From an uncultured Eubacterium sp. (lineage in GTDB: Bacteria > Bacillota > Clostridia > Lachnospirales > Lachnospiraceae), in contig CAKRGX010000022.1 of the NCBI GenBank assembly GCA_934338065.1, forward strand, positions 1-25,333: a stretch of 25,333 nucleotides of DNA. The letters run 5' to 3'. The notes under the pieces are model-generated. The model was not told where the DNA came from. It saw only the letters and a program-made list of their open reading frames with translations, and did not search any database. Every line of letters begins with the position of its first letter. Within the stretch, counting starts at the first letter, position 1. Of the stretch, positions 1-7,961 are shown piece after piece. Made by a program: the position numbers and the translations under genes.

Positions 1-126
1 TGGACTGGTATAAAATGTTAAGTCTATTTTCTCAAAAAATCATAAAGTATTCTATATACTGACTACGAGGCGTTTACTACTTGCTGGTTACTTGCCACCT
101 TAAAAAGGATGTTATCAATTATGATT
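1..126. other. Left-edge stretch with no recognised gene
   Basis: No gene is recognisable here. On the plus strand one frame is open from the window edge for 19 codons and stops with TGA at 60-62. It could be the tail of a neighbouring gene, but the residues match no family I know. The stretch is AT-rich and lies beyond the rpsI terminator, so it probably belongs to the next transcription unit or to plain spacer. Confidence 0.4.
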
Positions 127-179
127 ACAAACAAAAGAGATGTTCTTTGAACAGATAATTCTATTCAAAAAACATCTCT
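127..179 (-). terminator. Probable intrinsic terminator downstream of rplM-rpsI
   Basis: Arms at 136-151 and 164-179 form a near-perfect 16-bp stem with a 12-nt loop. On the minus strand the stem is followed by TTTTGTTTG. It would end the rplM-rpsI transcript. It lies about 125 nt past the rpsI stop, giving an unusually long 3' untranslated tail that also holds a 7-bp inverted repeat (207-213 with 239-245). On the plus strand no T-run follows, so termination is expected mainly for leftward transcripts. Confidence 0.7.
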
Positions 180-305
180 AAAAAATCATTTTTAATATCT
201 ATTGTTTGTTACTTATCTGCCAAAATCATGCACTTTTCAGTAACATCCACAACTTTTGAAATCCAGCAAATAAGCCTTTTCCTGAACTTCCAAAAAGAAC
301 ACTTA

Positions 306-698
306 TTATCTCTTTGAGAACTGTGGTGCACGACGAGCTTTCTTAAGACCGTACTTCTTACGCTCTTTCATTCTGGAATCACGAGTCAGGTAACCCGCTT
401 TCTTAAGAATTGGTCTGAAATCTGCATCTGCTTCATTCAATGCACGCGCAATACCATGACGGATAGCACCTGCCTGTCCTGTGAAACCGCCACCTTTAAC
501 AGTAATCTTTGCATCATACTTGTCAGCAGTATTTGTTGCTTCCAATGGCTGACGAGCAATAATTTTTAAAGTTTCAAGACCAAAATAGTCATCAATGTCT
601 TTTTTATTTACTGTAATTTTACCGGTACCTGGTGTAAGGTATACACGAGCGATACTGGATTTTCTTCTACCTGTTCCATAAAATGTTGAACTTGCCAA
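306..698 (-). CDS. rpsI: 30S ribosomal protein S9
   Basis: Small-subunit protein S9 (uS9), 130 residues, the usual bacterial length. The N-terminal [12 protein letters not shown] motif and the C-terminal FSKR tail are diagnostic. In known structures the basic tail reaches into the P site and touches the anticodon stem of tRNA. The gene starts at ATG behind a GGAGA-type site, 25 nt after rplM. The two are the conserved L13-S9 pair, transcribed from the promoter at 1288-1316. Nothing is missing or unusual in the protein. Confidence 0.97.
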   Translation of the reverse strand: MASSTFYGTGRRKSSIARVYLTPGTGKITVNKKDIDDYFGLETLKIIARQPLEATNTADKYDAKITVKGGGFTGQAGAIRHGIARALNEADADFRPILKKAGYLTRDSRMKERKKYGLKKARRAPQFSKR

Positions 699-723
699 TG
701 TAATCTCTCCTTTCTACACCTCA

Positions 724-1152
724 TTAAATATCTAATGTTTCCGGTTTCTGTGCAACATGCTTGTGCTCAGGCCCTGCATATACAAACAATTTCTTAAGCA
801 TCTGACGTCCTAAAGGTCCCTTTGGTAACATTCCTTTAACTGCATGTGTAATTACAAATTCCGGTTTCTTCTGCATCATTTCTTTCAATGTAGCCTCTTT
901 CATACCGCCTACATATTCAGAATGGTGATAATAAATTTTCTGATCTAATTTCTTACCTGTTACATTAATCTTCTCAGCGTTTACTACAATTACGTAATCG
1001 CCTGTATCAATATGAGGTGTATAAATAGGCTTATTCTTTCCTCTTAAAACATTTGCAACCTCCGATGCAAGACGTCCTAAAGTTTTTCCTTCAGCGTCTA
1101 CAACATACCATTTTCTTTCCACTGTGGATGGACTTGCCATAAAACTTTTCAT
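724..1152 (-). CDS. rplM: 50S ribosomal protein L13
   Basis: Large-subunit protein L13 (uL13), 142 residues, an early assembly protein that binds 23S rRNA. The N-terminal block [19 protein letters not shown] and the [10 protein letters not shown] motif near residues 108-117 are characteristic. I keep the first ATG (MKSFMASP) because GGAGG lies nine bases upstream and related proteins carry the same short leader. The gene heads the rplM-rpsI unit, with a consensus promoter and a leader of about 130 nt in front. Ribosomal-protein feedback on that leader is possible (L13 leaders are known in Firmicutes), but I cannot assign it to the known family. Confidence 0.97.
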   Translation of the reverse strand: MKSFMASPSTVERKWYVVDAEGKTLGRLASEVANVLRGKNKPIYTPHIDTGDYVIVVNAEKINVTGKKLDQKIYYHHSEYVGGMKEATLKEMMQKKPEFVITHAVKGMLPKGPLGRQMLKKLFVYAGPEHKHVAQKPETLDI

Positions 1153-1281
1153 CCTTGGAATCCTCCTTATTTCATTCTGTCAACCGTTCTTCCTGTCCGT
1201 AGAAGTCAGATCAACATTTGCTTCTTTTTTATGTTAAAATACCTTTACCGGGGCATTGGTTTAGATATTTTCACGCCATAC
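1153..1281 (-). promoter_or_regulatory. Leader of rplM-rpsI, candidate L13-type feedback leader
   Basis: The untranslated leader is about 130 nt long. Plus-strand segments 1236-1243 and 1264-1271 pair over 8 bp (one G-U), with an inner ACC/GGT pairing. A second hairpin (AGAAG/CTTCT) lies nearer the gene, and GGAGG precedes the ATG. Known L13 leaders in Firmicutes precede this same gene, so autoregulation is plausible. I cannot match the consensus by eye. Confidence 0.45.
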
Positions 1282-1287
1282 TTGAAT

Positions 1288-1316
1288 AGTATATAATATC
1301 CTTTTCTTTCTGTCAA
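1288..1316 (-). promoter_or_regulatory. Sigma-A promoter for rplM-rpsI
   Basis: A perfect -35 TTGACA (1311-1316) is separated by 17 bp from -10 TATACT (1288-1293), read on the minus strand. It starts only seven bases after the stop codon of the upstream esterase gene. Transcription should begin near 1281. This promoter lets L13/S9 be expressed independently of the esterase gene. Confidence 0.85.
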
Positions 1317-1323
1317 TAACTTT

Positions 1324-2907
1324 TTATTTAAACGCGTATTTCATAAAAGCATACAACGCACGGTCCCAGCACTTGTCATCATGGCCGGTTCCCTTTACTT
1401 CAAAGAACATACTATTCATACCAAGTGCATCACAATTATTTACAAATCTTCTTCCGCTATCATCCATCATATGGTCATTCTGTCCTGTTATAAAGAAACA
1501 TAATTTAATCTGATCATTAATACGCTGCGCATCCTCTTTTGTCGTGACAATCGTCTGCTGTGTGGATGCAAATGGTCCTGCCGAGAAAAATCCCATGTAA
1601 TGGAACAAATCCGGATGTTTCAATCCAATCTCTATTGCTTCACCACATCCCATGGACAAACCACATACCGCTGTATGATCCGCACCCTTTTCAACCGGAT
1701 AATTTTTCTCCATAAACGGAAGCAGGTCATAGATTACCTCATACTCAAACAAATAACAATCACTCCACGAATTCTGCACGATCGGATTTGGTACGGTATT
1801 CGGATACTGCTTATTTTTGTCATATTTAATATTCCCATTTGGGAAAACAACAATAGCATCCTTTAATTCTTTTTCTGCATACAACGTATCTAAAATATAT
1901 TGTGCATGGCATCCTCCCTGACCCAAAGGCCTTCCCAATGTCCAGAAGCTCTCATCTTGTCCGCCTCCATGTAAGCAGAACAAAAGATTATATTTTTTGT
2001 TCTCCGGATCATAGTTTGGTGGAAGGTAAATCTTAGCATGCCCCTCTCCACTTTCACGATATTGGGATGGATAATTAAACTCTTTCACTTCACCGTGAGC
2101 AATATCTTCGTTAAACACATTAAATCCATCGCGTGCAACAAAATTATCTGTTACGCATAACTTATATGACTCTTTTTTATTCGGATCCGCCTTTGATGTC
2201 AGCTCAAGCAGGCATTTACCGATATGTTTGGATTGAAGCATGCCACTTTCATCAACTACCGCTACATACTCATTGGATGTTGTAACCTGATAATCTTCAA
2301 TTTTGCCTTCTGCCGGTTTCACCTTTGTTTTTATGTCCAGCTTATCACCAAGATCTAATTGATAATCTGCCACATACTCAATCTTCACCGGTGTCGGAGC
2401 AGGTGTCGAAGGTTTTCTGCTCGGTCTCGGTGTTTTCGTTGCTTCCGGTGTAGCAGTCGGCGTAACAGATGGCGTATTTGTCTGCTGCGTCGGTGCCGGG
2501 GATGGCTGTACTGTACCGGTATTTGTCTGTACCGTATCCGTTTTTTTATTTTTCTTAGTAATTACTTTAACATTACACACTGCTTTCTTCTTTTTCCCCT
2601 TAAATTTTACTGTAACAGTGATCTTTGCCTTTCCGACTTTTTTTGCTTTCAGTTTTCCCTTTGCATTTACCGAAACAACATTTTTCTTAGATGATTTCCA
2701 TGTAAGTGCCGCTTTAGCCGGTGTCTTCTTCGCTTTCAGCTTATAAGATTGCCCTGGCTTTAATGTTACTGATTTCTTGTTCAGTGTTACCTTAATCTTC
2801 TTTGCCGCTAAAGATTCTCTGCTCCCTTGTGTCTGTCCTCCCAGTACACACACGGAAAGAGCAAGTAAAGTCATCTTCGCCACATTTCTTCTTACTCTAC
2901 TGTTCAT
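1324..2907 (-). CDS. Secreted Ig-like domain protein with CE1/esterase D-type hydrolase domain
   Basis: A 527-residue exported protein. Residues 1-35 look like a signal peptide: basic start, then the hydrophobic MTLLALSVCVLGG, with cleavage likely near LAA-KK. The Cys in that stretch lacks a good lipobox. Residues 36-116 form a very lysine-rich bacterial Ig-like (Big_2) domain, 117-175 a Pro/Thr linker, and about 175-255 a second Ig-like segment. Residues ~268-527 form an alpha/beta hydrolase like feruloyl or acetylxylan esterases: an HGGG oxyanion-hole motif, nucleophile GLSMG (Ser418), and likely acid and base Asp478 (GQNDH) and His509 (GTGHDD). I infer it removes acyl groups from plant polysaccharide at the cell surface; the substrate is unproven. 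It has its own promoter and no terminator before rplM. Its place between truA and rplM is unusual. Confidence 0.85.
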   Translation of the reverse strand: MNSRVRRNVAKMTLLALSVCVLGGQTQGSRESLAAKKIKVTLNKKSVTLKPGQSYKLKAKKTPAKAALTWKSSKKNVVSVNAKGKLKAKKVGKAKITVTVKFKGKKKKAVCNVKVITKKNKKTDTVQTNTGTVQPSPAPTQQTNTPSVTPTATPEATKTPRPSRKPSTPAPTPVKIEYVADYQLDLGDKLDIKTKVKPAEGKIEDYQVTTSNEYVAVVDESGMLQSKHIGKCLLELTSKADPNKKESYKLCVTDNFVARDGFNVFNEDIAHGEVKEFNYPSQYRESGEGHAKIYLPPNYDPENKKYNLLFCLHGGGQDESFWTLGRPLGQGGCHAQYILDTLYAEKELKDAIVVFPNGNIKYDKNKQYPNTVPNPIVQNSWSDCYLFEYEVIYDLLPFMEKNYPVEKGADHTAVCGLSMGCGEAIEIGLKHPDLFHYMGFFSAGPFASTQQTIVTTKEDAQRINDQIKLCFFITGQNDHMMDDSGRRFVNNCDALGMNSMFFEVKGTGHDDKCWDRALYAFMKYAFK

Positions 2908-2971
2908 TTCATTAAATCCCCCTTACAAAATGTTAGCTGCCATGAACCTCATTCATAACATTACCGTTATT

Positions 2972-3000
2972 ATTTTAGCTATATTTCTTTCATCTGTCAA
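2972..3000 (-). promoter_or_regulatory. Sigma-A promoter for the esterase gene
   Basis: A perfect -35 TTGACA (2995-3000), a 17-bp spacer and -10 TAAAAT (2972-2977) on the minus strand lie between the truA stop and the esterase start. The transcript would have a leader of about 58 nt with GGGGG ten bases before the ATG. The secreted esterase is therefore probably not dependent on ribosomal cluster transcription. Confidence 0.8.
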
Positions 3001-3027
3001 TAAGACACACAATGATTATCGTTACGA

Positions 3028-3795
3028 TCATTCCCATTCTGCATGATGAATGTCGATTAGCATCAGGCCTTGCGGCGGAGCTGTAGGTCCTGCCTTTCCA
3101 CGATTTCCTGTCTGTATTGCTTCACGAATGCTCTCAACACTCCTCCGTCCCATTCCTGCTTCAAGCAGCGTACCGGCTATAATACGCACCATATTATATA
3201 AAAAACCATTTCCCCTGACACGCAAACGGATAATCCTTCCGCCATTCCCATCTGGCACAGGCTCTTCTGTAACAGCAATATCATATATCGTGCGTACTTT
3301 GCTCTTGACCTGACTTCCGGCAGAACAAAATGCTGAAAAATCATGTTCCCCCAGCAGTTCTCCAGCTGCCTTACGCATCATCTCTATATCAAGTTTCTGA
3401 TATACATGATACGAATAATGACGCCATGCCGGAAGTTCGATCACGGTATTTAACACAGTATATTCATATATTTTTTCCGTCTTCTGGTAACGTGGATGAT
3501 ACTCGGTTTCCACCTCATCGGATTTCTGTATACGGATGTCTTCCGGTAAAAAATGATTAACAGCTATCGCAAATTTTTCTGCCGGTATCCGGCTTTCTGT
3601 GTCAAAAACAGCTATATTTCCTAATGCATGTACACCGGAATCCGTACGGCTGGCTCCTATCACTTCAACTGTTTCACCAAGCAGCTTCTGCAGTGCCTTC
3701 TCTAACTCTCCCTGTATTGTCACGCCATTCCTTTGTATCTGCCATCCGCAGTAACCCGTTCCATCATAGGCAACGATTAATCGTATTCTTCTCAT
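3028..3795 (-). CDS. truA: tRNA pseudouridine(38-40) synthase TruA
   Basis: A 255-residue pseudouridine synthase that converts U38, U39 and U40 of the tRNA anticodon arm to pseudouridine, with no cofactor. The start LIVAYDGTGYCGWQ and the catalytic motif GASRTDSGVHALG, whose Asp52 is the nucleophile, identify it. The later RVRGNGFLYNMVR motif is also typical of TruA. It starts 11 nt after ecfT in the common Firmicute order ecfA1-ecfA2-ecfT-truA. The stop codon lies inside a short inverted repeat (AATGAT/ATCATT) with a poor T-tail, which may weakly terminate the unit. Confidence 0.97.
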   Translation of the reverse strand: MRRIRLIVAYDGTGYCGWQIQRNGVTIQGELEKALQKLLGETVEVIGASRTDSGVHALGNIAVFDTESRIPAEKFAIAVNHFLPEDIRIQKSDEVETEYHPRYQKTEKIYEYTVLNTVIELPAWRHYSYHVYQKLDIEMMRKAAGELLGEHDFSAFCSAGSQVKSKVRTIYDIAVTEEPVPDGNGGRIIRLRVRGNGFLYNMVRIIAGTLLEAGMGRRSVESIREAIQTGNRGKAGPTAPPQGLMLIDIHHAEWE

Positions 3796-3806
3796 AATCT
3801 CCCCCC

Positions 3807-4613
3807 CTATAATGAAATAACGTGGTTTACCACAACAATAACCGCCAGATACAGAATCTGAATTCCATAAGCTATGGCATCTGTTTTATGATACTTAAGA
3901 GGCTTCATTTTCGTTCTTCCTTCACCGCCACGATAGCATCTGGCTTCCATTGCATTGGCAAGATCATAAGCACGGCGGGTTGCCGAGACTAGCAAGGGAA
4001 CTAAAATCGAGATCATCGCACGCATCCTCTGCCATAGCCGCCCTTCTTCAAAATCTGCTCCTCTGGCACTCTGAGCATTGATAATGCGGTTTGTCTCTTC
4101 CAAAAGAATAGGAATAAACCGCAGTGCCAATGACATCATCATCGCAAATTCATGTACCGGTACTTTTATCTTCTCCAGTGGTTTTAATAGTTTCTCAATA
4201 GCATCTGTCAACTGATTTGGAGTCGTAGTATAAGTCATCATGGATGACCCAATGATCAGATAGATCAGGCGCATGGCCATAAATACTGCCTTTTGTATTC
4301 CCTGCCAGGTGATGTGGATAAATCCCCACTGGAAGGCAATATCGCCCCTCGTACCAAATAGATTAAACATCGCTGTAAATACTAATAAAAATACAATTGG
4401 CTTCATTCCACGAAGCACATATCGAAAAGGAACTCCCGATAACAAAATAACAACACCTAGAAAAAGTGTCACTACAATATATCCGGCAAATCCGCGAAAC
4501 AGAAAAAGCGAAATCAGATACAATAGAACACCAACCACTTTTACTCTTGGATCCAGACGATGGATTGGCGAATCTACCGGATAAAATTGTCCTATCGTTA
4601 TATCTCGTAACAT
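3807..4613 (-). CDS. ecfT: Energy-coupling factor transporter transmembrane protein EcfT
   Basis: Integral membrane T-component of a group II ECF transporter. It joins the two ATPases EcfA1/EcfA2 to exchangeable substrate-binding S-components and drives vitamin or metal uptake. The protein shows several hydrophobic segments and the start MLRDITIGQFYPVDSPIHRL. The cytoplasmic coupling motifs SARGADFEEG and AMEARCYRGG (the two Ala-Arg-Gly-like signatures of EcfT) are present. An open frame extends to 4640, but GGAGAG just before 4613 and the family's usual N-terminus favour this ATG (268 residues). No S-component gene is in the window, as expected for the shared group II module. Confidence 0.93.
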   Translation of the reverse strand: MLRDITIGQFYPVDSPIHRLDPRVKVVGVLLYLISLFLFRGFAGYIVVTLFLGVVILLSGVPFRYVLRGMKPIVFLLVFTAMFNLFGTRGDIAFQWGFIHITWQGIQKAVFMAMRLIYLIIGSSMMTYTTTPNQLTDAIEKLLKPLEKIKVPVHEFAMMMSLALRFIPILLEETNRIINAQSARGADFEEGRLWQRMRAMISILVPLLVSATRRAYDLANAMEARCYRGGEGRTKMKPLKYHKTDAIAYGIQILYLAVIVVVNHVISL

Positions 4614-4626
4614 CATTCTCTCCATT

Positions 4627-5475
4627 CTAGCGTTTTGCAACTGCCATAATACTGTCTACTGCTTCCTCTACCGTGATGGCATTATGTGGAAGAGGTATCC
4701 CGCGCCTTGCCAGTGCTTCCATGACATAGGTCACCTGCGGAGCGGATAACCCAATTTTTTCCAATTCTTTATAGCGAGAAAAAACTTCTTCCGGTGTCCC
4801 ATCGTATTGCACTGATCCATGGTTCATCACGATCAGCCGGTCGACGTATTTCGCCACATCTTCCATGCTATGAGATACAAGAATCACCGTGATTTTTTTA
4901 TTCTTATGGAGTTTCTCCACAAGCCCCAGGATCTCATCTCTTCCTTCCGGATCAAGCCCTGCTGTTGGTTCATCCAGTACCAGCACCTCAGGTTCCATTG
5001 CCAGCACTCCTGCTATTGCTACACGTCTTTTCTGTCCCCCGGAAAGTTCAAGAGGTGATGTATCCAGCAGGTCCTCTCCAATCCCGACTTGTTTCAAAGC
5101 ATCATAGGCATGCAGGTCAATCTCTAACGGATCCATCCCTATATTTCTAGGTCCAAACTTCACATCATCGATCACAGTACTCTCAAAAAGCTGATGCTCC
5201 GGATATTGAAAAACAAGACCAATTCTGCTTCTTAGTTTTTTTAAAGAGTAGTCTTTATCATATATATCTTCTCCGTGATAAAAGATACTTCCCGAGGAAG
5301 GTTTTAATAAACCATTTAAGTGTTGGATCAAAGTAGATTTTCCCGAACCAGTGTGACCGATTAATCCAATAAATTCTCCATCCTCTATCTTTATATTGAT
5401 CCGGTCCAGAGCCGTTTTCTCATAGGCTGTGCCCTCTCCATATGTATGACTTAATTCGTGAATGATAATTGCCAT
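4627..5475 (-). CDS. ecfA2: Energy-coupling factor transporter ATPase EcfA2
   Basis: ABC-type ATPase, 282 residues, partner of EcfA1 in the ECF vitamin transporter. Walker A GHTGSGKST (40-48), Q-loop near residue 90, signature LSGGQ (144-148) and Walker B VLVLDE (164-169) are all intact, followed by a switch His in VSHSMEDV. It starts 17 nt after ecfA1. In related operons the second ATPase is EcfA2, and the GEGTAYEK stretch after the first strand fits that subtype. Nothing suggests loss of activity. Confidence 0.93.
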   Translation of the reverse strand: MAIIIHELSHTYGEGTAYEKTALDRINIKIEDGEFIGLIGHTGSGKSTLIQHLNGLLKPSSGSIFYHGEDIYDKDYSLKKLRSRIGLVFQYPEHQLFESTVIDDVKFGPRNIGMDPLEIDLHAYDALKQVGIGEDLLDTSPLELSGGQKRRVAIAGVLAMEPEVLVLDEPTAGLDPEGRDEILGLVEKLHKNKKITVILVSHSMEDVAKYVDRLIVMNHGSVQYDGTPEEVFSRYKELEKIGLSAPQVTYVMEALARRGIPLPHNAITVEEAVDSIMAVAKR

Positions 5476-5492
5476 CGCTAACCCCCACCTTT

Positions 5493-6344
5493 CTATCTTC
5501 CCAATGCATATGCCACAGCATCTGCCAGTTCCTCTGCTGTAAGCATTGCCTCTGGAATAGGAAGTCCTCTCTTTCTCAGTTCATGAGCAAGCAAGGTAAC
5601 CTGCGGTACATCCAGATGATACTTTTGTAATGTATCCACCTGGGAAAATATCTCTTTCGGCACCCCTTCCAATACAATCCTGCCTTTATCCATCACAATA
5701 ACTTTGTCCGCTTCCACGACTTCTTCCATGTAATGTGTAATCCAAAGTATGGTAATATTTTCTTTCTTATTCAGTTCCCTGACAGCATTCAATACTTCCT
5801 TTCTCCCCATCGGATCAAGCATTGCCGTTGCCTCGTCAAGGACGATACATTTTGGTCTCATTGCCAAAATTCCGGCAATTGCTACACGTTGTTTCTGACC
5901 ACCTGACAAATTATTAGGTGATTCCTTTCTGGCACCAAGCATACCAACTTTAGCAAGTGCTTCCTCCACCCGTTCCCATATTTTCTTAGTTGGTACACCG
6001 ATGTTTTCCGGGCCAAATCCCACATCTTCTTCAACTACATTATGGACGATCTGGTTATCCGGGTTTTGAAATACCATTCCTACCTTTTGACGTATTTCCC
6101 ATTTCATCTCCTGCTCTGACGTATCAATTCCATCCACATATATGGTACCTTCTTCCGGCACAAGCAGCGCATTCATATGCTTTGCCAGAGTAGACTTCCC
6201 CGATCCATTATGACCAAGAATAGCTACAAAGTCCCCCGCTTTTACTTCAAAAGAGACATCTTCTATTGCTGTTTCAACTGATATAATTTCATTATTTTCG
6301 TCACGATGTATATAATCATATTTAACATGCTCTGCCTGAATCAT
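5493..6344 (-). CDS. ecfA1: Energy-coupling factor transporter ATPase EcfA1
   Basis: ABC-type ATPase, 283 residues, the first gene of the ECF module. Walker [10 protein letters not shown] (44-52), Q-loop FQNPDNQ, signature LSGGQ (146-150), Walker B CIVLDE (166-171) and switch His in ITHYMEEV are present. It energises uptake of several vitamins through EcfT and S-components. The gene begins just 18 nt past the T-tract of the rplQ terminator, and no convincing promoter lies between them. Expression probably depends on readthrough or on a promoter inside rplQ. Confidence 0.93.
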   Translation of the reverse strand: MIQAEHVKYDYIHRDENNEIISVETAIEDVSFEVKAGDFVAILGHNGSGKSTLAKHMNALLVPEEGTIYVDGIDTSEQEMKWEIRQKVGMVFQNPDNQIVHNVVEEDVGFGPENIGVPTKKIWERVEEALAKVGMLGARKESPNNLSGGQKQRVAIAGILAMRPKCIVLDEATAMLDPMGRKEVLNAVRELNKKENITILWITHYMEEVVEADKVIVMDKGRIVLEGVPKEIFSQVDTLQKYHLDVPQVTLLAHELRKRGLPIPEAMLTAEELADAVAYALGR

Positions 6345-6361
6345 GAAAACATCTCCATTTC

Positions 6362-6391
6362 AAAAAAGGGACTGCCATATTTGACAATCCC
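6362..6391 (-). terminator. Intrinsic terminator after rplQ
   Basis: On the minus strand a 9-bp stem (GGGATTGTC with GGCAGTCCC, including G-U pairs) with loop AAATAT is followed at once by TTTTTT. It lies 15 nt after the rplQ stop and should end, or attenuate, the alpha-operon transcript before ecfA1. Confidence 0.85.
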
Positions 6392-6405
6392 CTTCATATA
6401 ATCCT

Positions 6406-6942
6406 TTATACTAACTCAATAACAACTTCCATTGCTGCATCACCTTTACGTGGTCCAATCTTAATAATACGTGTATAACCACCTTTACGATCTGCGTATT
6501 TTGGAGCAATCTCATCAAAAAGAAGATTTGTAATATCAACTTCTTTTGTTGCTTTTTTCTTTCCAGCCGTCTCTGTTGGAACTTCTTTGATCGTGTAAAG
6601 CATCTTCTTCATCTGACGTCTTGCGTGAAGTCTGGATGGATTGTCTTTTTTGATCTCTTTATCAACTGTATCATAAACAGTTACTCTCTTGCCATCTACA
6701 ACTTCTTTTACTCTCTTACCATCTTTATCTTTTTGAGCAACCTTTGCCTGAACAGTAACAGTTTCATAATTATCTTTTTCTTTTACTGCCAATGCAATCA
6801 TGCCTTCAGCAATTTTACGAATTTCTTTTGCTTTCGCCTCTGTTGTAACAATCTTGCCATGATACAACAAGTTGGTTACCTGATTTCTCAGCAAAGCTTT
6901 TCTCTGGCTGGAAGTTCTTCCAAGTTTTCTATAGCCTGCCAT
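6406..6942 (-). CDS. rplQ: 50S ribosomal protein L17, with an internal insertion
   Basis: Large-subunit protein L17 (bL17). The N-terminal block [18 protein letters not shown], the central LHARRQ (105-110) and the C-terminal [15 protein letters not shown] are diagnostic. The protein has 178 residues against about 120 in Bacillus. The extra length is mainly a charged insertion at about residues 55-104, rich in Lys, Asp and Val, with a smaller one near 120-135. L17 lies at the lower rim of the peptide exit tunnel, so the insertion probably faces the solvent. It follows rpoA by 24 nt and is closed by a clear terminator. Confidence 0.96.
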   Translation of the reverse strand: MAGYRKLGRTSSQRKALLRNQVTNLLYHGKIVTTEAKAKEIRKIAEGMIALAVKEKDNYETVTVQAKVAQKDKDGKRVKEVVDGKRVTVYDTVDKEIKKDNPSRLHARRQMKKMLYTIKEVPTETAGKKKATKEVDITNLLFDEIAPKYADRKGGYTRIIKIGPRKGDAAMEVVIELV

Positions 6943-6966
6943 GATATTTCCTCCTTGTTATTACAA

Positions 6967-7932
6967 TTATTCCGATTCACCGTTGCTAAGAGACAATCCC
7001 AGTTCTTTCAGCTTAGCATGCACTTCCTCAAGGGATTTACGTCCTAAGTTACGAACTTTCATCATCTCTTCTTCGGTTTTATTTGTCAATTCTTCTACTG
7101 TATTGATACCAGCTCTCTTCAGACAGTTATAAGAACGAACAGATAACTCAAGTTCATCAATGTTCATATCCATAACTTTCTGAGAATCATCTTCTTCTTT
7201 TTCAACAATGACCTCTGCCATTCTTGCTTTCTCTGAAAGTTCAATAAATGAATTCAGATGCTCACTCAATACTTTAGCAGCCAGGCTGATTGCCTCATCC
7301 GGCTCCAACGTACCATTTGTATACACATCTAATGTCAACTTATCAAAGTCCGTAATCTGACCGACACGAGTATTCTCTACTTTGATATTTACCCGTTCTA
7401 TCGGTGTATAGATAGAATCAATTGCAATTACATCGATTGCCATATCATCTCTCTTATTACGATCTGAACTTACATAGCCACGTCCGTTACTTACTGTCAT
7501 CTCAATGTAAAGTTTACAGTCAGCTCCACCATTTAAAGTTGCTATCACCTGATCTGAATTTATGATCTCCAGATCGGAATCACACTTGATGTCTGCTGCT
7601 GTAACAACGCCTTCACCTGTTGCGTCAATGTACATCATCTTTGGAGTATTCATATCATCGCTCGTATTTTTAATAGCAAGATTCTTGATGTTCATAACGA
7701 TTTCCGTTACATCTTCTTTTACTCCAGGTATGCCACTAAATTCATGTACAACGCCATCAATCTTAATCTGGCTAACTGCTGAGCCAGGTAAGGATGAAAG
7801 CATGATCCTTCTCAAAGAATTACCCAAAGTAGTTCCGTATCCTCTTTCAAGTGGTTCTACTACAAAACGTCCATATTTCTTATCTTCCGAAATTTCAGCA
7901 ATTTCAATTCTTGGTTTTTCAAATTCAAACAC
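6967..7932 (-). CDS. rpoA: DNA-directed RNA polymerase subunit alpha
   Basis: RNA polymerase alpha subunit, 321 residues. The N-terminal domain (about 1-230) dimerises and nucleates assembly of beta and beta-prime; [17 protein letters not shown] is the conserved dimer motif. After a flexible acidic linker (about 235-250), the C-terminal domain (about 250-312) carries [13 protein letters not shown] and [10 protein letters not shown]. These contact UP-element DNA and activators. It sits between rpsD and rplQ, its standard place in the alpha operon. The reading frame is intact. Confidence 0.98.
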   Translation of the reverse strand: MFEFEKPRIEIAEISEDKKYGRFVVEPLERGYGTTLGNSLRRIMLSSLPGSAVSQIKIDGVVHEFSGIPGVKEDVTEIVMNIKNLAIKNTSDDMNTPKMMYIDATGEGVVTAADIKCDSDLEIINSDQVIATLNGGADCKLYIEMTVSNGRGYVSSDRNKRDDMAIDVIAIDSIYTPIERVNIKVENTRVGQITDFDKLTLDVYTNGTLEPDEAISLAAKVLSEHLNSFIELSEKARMAEVIVEKEEDDSQKVMDMNIDELELSVRSYNCLKRAGINTVEELTNKTEEEMMKVRNLGRKSLEEVHAKLKELGLSLSNGESE

Positions 7933-7961
7933 TACTGGACCCTCCTTTTGGGTTTACTTAA

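Noticed and set aside
1..62. Plus-strand 19-codon open frame running off the left edge
   Set aside because: Too short and without a recognisable motif to be called a gene; noted only as a possible tail.
296..330. rpsI 3' end as an integration site for a mobile element
   Set aside because: The 3' end of rpsI is used by some integrative elements, but I found no duplicated copy of the gene's end and no integrase in the flanking 300 bases.
2359..2694. 111-codon plus-strand frame opposite the esterase gene
   Set aside because: Its Cys/Arg/Phe-rich sequence is the mirror of the low-complexity Lys and Pro/Thr codons of the esterase gene. There is no ribosome binding site.
6362..6391. Hairpin after rplQ as a riboswitch for the vitamin transporter
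   Set aside because: Only about 60 nt are available and the structure is a simple stem plus T-run; no aptamer-like domain is present.
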